Shown here: positions 13,344 through 16,821 of the stretch, piece after piece
Numbering within the stretch: position 1 is the first letter of the stretch
Layout: each line of letters opens with the position of its first letter
From: Yinghuangia elevatio
GTDB taxonomy: Bacteria; Actinomycetota; Actinomycetes; Streptomycetales; Streptomycetaceae
Length of the DNA: 16,821 nt
NCBI RefSeq assembly: GCF_040649515.1
Contig: NZ_JBEZFP010000183.1
Location: 1 to 16,821, forward strand
Direction of reading: 5' to 3'
Notes under the pieces: generated by a model
Told to the model about the DNA's origin: nothing
Database searches by the model: none
Seen by the model: the letters and a program-made list of their open reading frames with translations, nothing else
Translations under genes and position numbers: made by a program

Positions 13344-14020
13344 GCGGCGGTGCCGGTGTCGACGGGGAGGTCGGCGAGGCGCCATTCGAGCATGCCGTCG
13401 GTGAGGCGGATGGCGCGGCGGCCGTGGGCGTGCAGGGTGCGGACGGCGTCATGGGCCATGACGCAGTACGCGCCGCGGCAGTACGCCACGACCTCGGCGG
13501 TGTCGGGGAGTTCGGCGATCCGCTCGGCCAACTCGTCGACAGGGATGGAGATGGCGCCGGGGATGTGCCCGGCGGCGTACTCCTCGACCGGGCGGACGTC
13601 GAGGACGACCACCTCGCCGGTGCGGGCGCGGGCCAGCAGATCCTCGCGGGCGAGTTCCTCGGCGGTGTCTGCACCCAGGTAGGCGTCGCGGGCGGCCTCG
13701 ACCTCGGGACGGTGGGCCTGGGCGACGGTGCGCAGCAGCGCGTACAGCGCGGCGACGTCCGGCCCGGCCAGGCGGTAGTGGATACGCGTCCCCTCGCGGC
13801 GGGTGGCGACAAGTCCGGCCTGCTTGAGGGTCTGCAGGTGCGCGGACGCGGTCGTCAGCCCGAGGCCGGCGGCCTGGGCGAGGGCGTCGACGCTGCGCTC
13901 GCCCTGGGCGAGCAGGTCGAGCAGTTCCAGACGCTTGCCGTTGGACAGCGCCTTCCCGGTGGCGGCGAGCGCGTCGTAGAGCGCTGCCTTGCGTTCAGCC
14001 TTGCGCTGCGGGTCTCCCAT
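13340..14020 (-). CDS. ArsR/SmtB-type regulator fused to rhodanese, 226 residues
   Basis: Residues about 8-100 form a winged helix-turn-helix of ArsR type (NGKRLELLDLLAQGERSVDA; LTTASAHLQTLKQAG recognition helix; REGTRIHYRLAG wing). Residues about 118-222 are a rhodanese domain (VVVLDVRPVEEYAAGHIPGA, then the active loop CRGAYC, then DGMLEWRLADLPV). Cys181 is the expected catalytic persulfide-forming residue. Cys181 and Cys186 are the only cysteines; the DNA-binding part has none, so the classical ArsR metal site is absent. A persulfide-responsive repressor is the best inference. The ATG at 14020 has GGAGG seven bases upstream; an in-frame extension to 14083 lacks support. It is divergent from the CstB-like gene across 86 bp that likely hold its operator, and it is followed by the TusA-like gene. 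Confidence 0.9.
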   Translation of the reverse strand: MGDPQRKAERKAALYDALAATGKALSNGKRLELLDLLAQGERSVDALAQAAGLGLTTASAHLQTLKQAGLVATRREGTRIHYRLAGPDVAALYALLRTVAQAHRPEVEAARDAYLGADTAEELAREDLLARARTGEVVVLDVRPVEEYAAGHIPGAISIPVDELAERIAELPDTAEVVAYCRGAYCVMAHDAVRTLHAHGRRAIRLTDGMLEWRLADLPVDTGTAA

Positions 14021-14021
14021 G

Positions 14022-14080
14022 AAGCATCCTCCATAAATCCATGGAATATTGTAGTTGTGGTGGCGGGGTAACCGCCAACC
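14022..14080. promoter_or_regulatory. Divergent promoter region with candidate ArsR-type operator
   Basis: This AT-rich patch in very GC-rich DNA contains TCCATGGA (8-bp palindrome, 14037-14044) flanked by ATAAA and ATATT. On the minus strand TACAAT (14048-14053) is a close -10 match, with a weak TTGGCG about 19 bp upstream. A second inverted repeat, TGGCGG-GGTAA-CCGCCA (14061-14077), lies on the other side. A repressor bound over the -10 region and the transcription start would block both genes; this is inferred from layout. Confidence 0.5.
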
Positions 14081-14106
14081 CATCCTGAAGATGTCTGGAG
14101 GACGCT

Positions 14107-15471
14107 GTGGGCTTCGCCGACGATCACCTGATACCCCTGGTCGACGAGGGGCTGGGCAACAGCGCCTACCTGGTCGACCTGGGCGACGGCCGCGCGCTCG
14201 CCGTCGACGCGTCGCGCGACCTGCGCACCCTGCGAAGCGCTGCCGCCCGCCGCGGCCTGACGGTCGCGTACGCGGCGGACACCCACCTGCACGCCGACTT
14301 CCTGTCCGGCGCCGTGCAACTCGCCGCCGACGACGGCGCGACCGTGCTGGCTTCGGCCGCCGGGCATCGCGCGTTCGACCACACCGGCTTGGCCGACGGC
14401 GACGAGGTCGACCTCGGCGGGCTGACGCTTCGCGCGCTGGCCACCCCGGGGCACACCGACGAGCACCTGTCCTTCCTGCTCTTGGACGGCGCCCGCGAAC
14501 TCGGGGTGTTCTCCGGGGGCTCGCTGATCGTCGGGTCCGCCGCGCGCACCGACCTGCTGGGCGCGGACCGCACCGAGGAACTGGCCCGCGCGCAGTACGC
14601 GTCGGTCAAGCGCCTGGCCGAACTCCCGGACGCCACCTTGTTGTGGCCGACCCACGGCGCGGGCTCGTTCTGCTCTGCTCCGCCGGGTGCGGAGCGCACC
14701 AGCACCATCGGCGACCAGAAGCGTGCCAACGCCCTGCTCGCAGCGCAGGACGAAGGCGCCTTCGTCGCGCAGCTGGTGGCCTCGCTCGGCTCGTACCCGG
14801 CCTACTTCGACCGCCTCGGGGAGGCCAACCGGCGCGGGCCCGCCGTGCTGACCGGCGCACCGCACCTTCCCGGCCTGTCCGTCGACCAGGTGCGGCGGGT
14901 CCTGGCCGACGGCGGGATCGTCGTCGACGTGCGGCCGGCGGCGGCGTTCGCGGCCGGGCACATCCCCGGCGCGGTCTCGAACGCGCTGCGGCCGGCGTTC
15001 GCCACCTGGCTGGGCTGGCTCATTCCGGATGACGTGCCGCTGGTGCTGGTGGCCGACGACGGCCAGGACCTCGCGGACGCGGTGTGGCAGGCCGCGAAGA
15101 TCGGCTACGAGCGGATCGCGGGCCACCTGGCGGGCGGCATGGACGCATGGCGCGCTGCGGGCGGCAGCGTCGCCACGGTCGGGTTCCTCGGCGCCGGGGC
15201 GATCGACGACCGGCCGGTCCTCGACATCCGCCAGGACGCCGAGTTCGCCGCCGGCCACATCCCCGGCGCCGTCCACGTCGAACTCGGCGCGCTGCCGCCC
15301 GCCGCCGACGCCGCCCCCGACGGCGCGATCGTGATGTGCGGGCACGGCGAACGCGCGATGACCGCGGCCAGCGTGCTCGCCCGCGCCGGACGCACCGGCC
15401 TCGCGGTGCTGGAGGGCGGGCCGGACGACTGGGCGCGCGTGACCGGGCGATCCCTGGAGGAAGACGCGTGA
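14107..15471 (+). CDS. cstB-like: CstB-like persulfide dioxygenase with two rhodanese domains, 454 residues
   Basis: Residues about 5-240 are a metallo-beta-lactamase fold of the ETHE1/persulfide dioxygenase kind: ADTHLHADFLSG (His60, His62, Asp64), TPGHTDEHLSFLL (His116), SGGSLIVGSAARTDL and WPTHGAGSFC. Residues about 258-352 are a first rhodanese domain without the catalytic Cys (VLVADDGQD in place of the Cys loop), and about 365-450 a second with it (Cys411, MCGHGERAM). This order and length match Staphylococcus aureus CstB, which oxidises persulfides to thiosulfate with Fe(II) and O2. The Asp corresponding to the third iron ligand of ETHE1 appears as Gly138. The GTG at 14107 has GGAGG five bases upstream. 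Its stop overlaps the transporter start (GTGA). It likely removes toxic sulfane sulfur in the cytoplasm. Confidence 0.85.
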   Translation: MGFADDHLIPLVDEGLGNSAYLVDLGDGRALAVDASRDLRTLRSAAARRGLTVAYAADTHLHADFLSGAVQLAADDGATVLASAAGHRAFDHTGLADGDEVDLGGLTLRALATPGHTDEHLSFLLLDGARELGVFSGGSLIVGSAARTDLLGADRTEELARAQYASVKRLAELPDATLLWPTHGAGSFCSAPPGAERTSTIGDQKRANALLAAQDEGAFVAQLVASLGSYPAYFDRLGEANRRGPAVLTGAPHLPGLSVDQVRRVLADGGIVVDVRPAAAFAAGHIPGAVSNALRPAFATWLGWLIPDDVPLVLVADDGQDLADAVWQAAKIGYERIAGHLAGGMDAWRAAGGSVATVGFLGAGAIDDRPVLDIRQDAEFAAGHIPGAVHVELGALPPAADAAPDGAIVMCGHGERAMTAASVLARAGRTGLAVLEGGPDDWARVTGRSLEEDA

Positions 15472-16739
15472 CCGCGCCCGTCACCCGCGGGCCTGCCACG
15501 CCTGCGATCCGGTTGGGGCTGCGCGCGAACTTGGCGCAGTTCAGCCTGCTCGTGGTGGTCAACGCGCTGGTCGGCGGCATGCTCGGCCAGGAGCGCACGG
15601 TGCTGCCGCTGCTCGCCGACGAGACCTTCCATCTGAACGCGTACAGCGCGTCCCTGACCTACATCCTGGCGTTCGGCGCGACCAAGGCCGTGACGAACTT
15701 CTTCGCCGGGACCTGGTCGGACCGCTACGGCCGCAAGCCGGTCCTGGTCGCCGGGTGGCTGATCGCCCTCCCGGTCCCCGCGCTGCTGGCGTGGGGGCCG
15801 TCATGGGGCTGGATCGTGTTCGCCAACGTCCTGCTGGGGGTGAACCAGGGCCTGACCTGGTCGACGACGGTCATCATGAAGATCGACCTGGTCGGGCCGG
15901 AGCGCCGCGGCCTGGCGATGGGCTTCAACGAGGCGGCCGGGTACGTCGCGGTCGCCGCGACCGCCATGGCCACCGGCGCGATCGCCTCCCACGCCGGACT
16001 GCGCCCCGAGCCGTTCCTGCTGGGCGCCGCATACGCCGCCCTCGGCCTGGGCCTGTCGACGCTCGCCGTCCGCGAAACCCGGGAACACGCCCGCGCCGAA
16101 GCCGCCGCGCACCCGCCCTCGGCCGACCCGGACCACCACGCCGACCTGACCACCGGGCAGATCGCCAAGCGCACCAGCCTCACCGACAAGGCGCTGTCGT
16201 CCGCGAGTTGGGCCGGGATGGTCAACAACGCCAACGACGCCCTCGCGTGGGGCGTGTTCCCGCTCCTGTTCAAGTCCCACGGCCTGTCGGTAGCCCAGAT
16301 CGGCGTCCTCGCCGCCGTGTACCCCGCGGTGTGGGGCGCCGGCCAGATGCTCACCGGCTGGTGGTCCGACCACATCGGCCGCAAGCACCTGATCACCGCC
16401 GGCATGCTCCTCCAGGCCGCCGCCATCGCCCTGGTCGCCGCGGGCACCACCTTCTGGGTATGGGTGATCGCCCAGGTCCTCCTCGGCGCCGGGACCGCAC
16501 TGGTCTACCCGACTCTGCTCGCCGTGATCGGCGACGTCGCCCACCCGGCGTGGCGGGCCCGCGCGGTCGGGGTCTACCGGCTGTGGCGCGACGGCGGGTT
16601 CGCCGTCGGCGCCCTGCTCGCGGGCGCGGTCGCCGACATCTGGTCCGTCGAGGCCGCGGTGTGGACGGTCGCCGTCCTCACCGCCCTCGCCGGCCTCGTC
16701 GTCGCCGTGCGGATGTACGAGACACACCCGCCGCGGTGA
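15468..16739 (+). CDS. MFS transporter, 423 residues
   Basis: This is a major facilitator of about 12 membrane helices in two six-helix halves. Motif A is seen in the first half (GTWSDRYGRKP, residues 81-91) and again in the second (GWWSDHIGRKH). A hydrophilic His-rich linker (PPSADPDHHADLTTG) joins the halves. The length is normal for the superfamily. The GTG at 15468 overlaps the upstream stop, with GGAGG seven bases before it, so it is translationally coupled to the CstB-like enzyme. By position it may export an oxidised sulfur product such as thiosulfate or sulfite, or import a sulfur substrate; the cst operon of S. aureus has an unrelated TauE exporter in a comparable position. The substrate cannot be read from the sequence. 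Confidence 0.9.
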   Translation: MTAPVTRGPATPAIRLGLRANLAQFSLLVVVNALVGGMLGQERTVLPLLADETFHLNAYSASLTYILAFGATKAVTNFFAGTWSDRYGRKPVLVAGWLIALPVPALLAWGPSWGWIVFANVLLGVNQGLTWSTTVIMKIDLVGPERRGLAMGFNEAAGYVAVAATAMATGAIASHAGLRPEPFLLGAAYAALGLGLSTLAVRETREHARAEAAAHPPSADPDHHADLTTGQIAKRTSLTDKALSSASWAGMVNNANDALAWGVFPLLFKSHGLSVAQIGVLAAVYPAVWGAGQMLTGWWSDHIGRKHLITAGMLLQAAAIALVAAGTTFWVWVIAQVLLGAGTALVYPTLLAVIGDVAHPAWRARAVGVYRLWRDGGFAVGALLAGAVADIWSVEAAVWTVAVLTALAGLVVAVRMYETHPPR

Positions 16740-16741
16740 CG

Positions 16742-16786
16742 CACCGGCGGCGCCCCAGCGTAGGCGCGCCTGGTCCGCTGCCGGTG
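16742..16786 (+). terminator. Long hairpin after the MFS gene
   Basis: The arms CACCGGCGGCG and CGCTGCCGGTG pair over 11 positions, one of them G-U, and enclose GC-rich sequence that can pair further (GGCGC/GCGCC). It begins two bases after the stop codon and probably ends the cstB-like/MFS transcript. Confidence 0.55.
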
Positions 16787-16821
16787 GTGGGGGCCCCCCG
16801 GGGGGGGGGCCCGGGGGTGTG
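16787..16821. other. Low-complexity G/C run at the window end
   Basis: The last 35 bases are almost only G and C in homopolymer runs, including a run of ten or more G. This is unlike the preceding coding sequence and looks like a sequencing or assembly artefact at a contig end, so nothing biological should be read from it. Confidence 0.6.

Larger units (their letters stand above)
9117..16821 (+). mobile_element. Possible Tn554-like element: recombinase pair plus sulfur cassette (boundaries unproven)
   Basis: Two overlapping tyrosine recombinases of unequal size (416 and 790 residues) are followed at once by a self-contained sulfur-metabolism cassette. Tn554-type transposons carry two tyrosine recombinases (TnpA, TnpB) plus a small TnpC at one end, with cargo to one side and no terminal inverted repeats. 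No separate tnpC is visible here, although the coiled tail of the large recombinase might take over its part. The left limit is placed between the IS3 relic and the first recombinase, and the right end is not in the window. No duplicated target or attachment core was identified. Confidence 0.35.

Noticed and set aside
13424..14071. Plus-strand 215-residue frame opposite the ArsR-rhodanese gene
   Set aside because: Gly/Val/Asp-rich antisense shadow; the minus strand carries recognisable domains and a good ribosome binding site.
15801..16727. 308-residue minus-strand frame opposite the MFS gene
   Set aside because: Repetitive Gly/Asp/Arg composition without a domain; shadow of the MFS reading.

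Overview
The window is very GC-rich DNA with GTG/TTG starts, GGAGG-type ribosome binding sites and stop/start overlaps (GTGA, ATGA). This fits a high-GC actinomycete of the Streptomyces/Pseudonocardia kind. The genus cannot be fixed from the sequence alone. The last 35 bases are a run of G and C that looks like a low-quality contig end.

Layout. (1) Bases 1-4,320 are gene-poor accessory DNA: a partial gene leaving the left edge, a hypothetical gene (91-567, minus), a tiny membrane-protein gene (about 1061-1240, minus), decayed gene fragments (one resembling the C-terminal half of a conserved actinomycete NTPase-linked protein, 1969-2427), several palindromes and tandem repeats, a small hypothetical gene (2932-3186, plus) and a membrane-anchored hypothetical gene (3351-3875, minus). 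(2) Bases 4,325-8,752 hold one large signalling gene on the minus strand (XRE-type helix-turn-helix, nSTAND NTPase, one membrane helix, 14 WD40 motifs) and a divergent two-helix membrane protein. A cluster of GTGTTCG repeats and a palindrome abuts the start codon of the large gene. (3) Bases 8,800-9,332 contain the C-terminal wreck of an IS3-family transposase and one of two inverted copies of a 29-bp motif; the other copy lies at 4,160. (4) Bases 9,333-12,952 hold two tandem, translationally overlapping tyrosine recombinases (416 and 790 residues) with complete catalytic sets, reminiscent of Tn554 TnpA/TnpB. (5) Bases 13,035-16,739 form a compact sulfur cassette: an ArsR-type regulator fused to rhodanese followed by a TusA-like protein on the minus strand, and divergently a CstB-like persulfide dioxygenase/rhodanese fusion followed by an MFS transporter.

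How the parts may work together. The sulfur cassette resembles in logic the staphylococcal cst operon: sense persulfide, carry sulfane sulfur on TusA/rhodanese, oxidise it, and export a product. Here the sensor is an ArsR-rhodanese fusion with cysteines only in its rhodanese domain. The position directly beside a recombinase pair suggests the cassette travels as mobile cargo, but neither element boundary can be proven here. The XRE-nSTAND-WD40 gene looks like an autoregulated stress or conflict sensor in a separate module.
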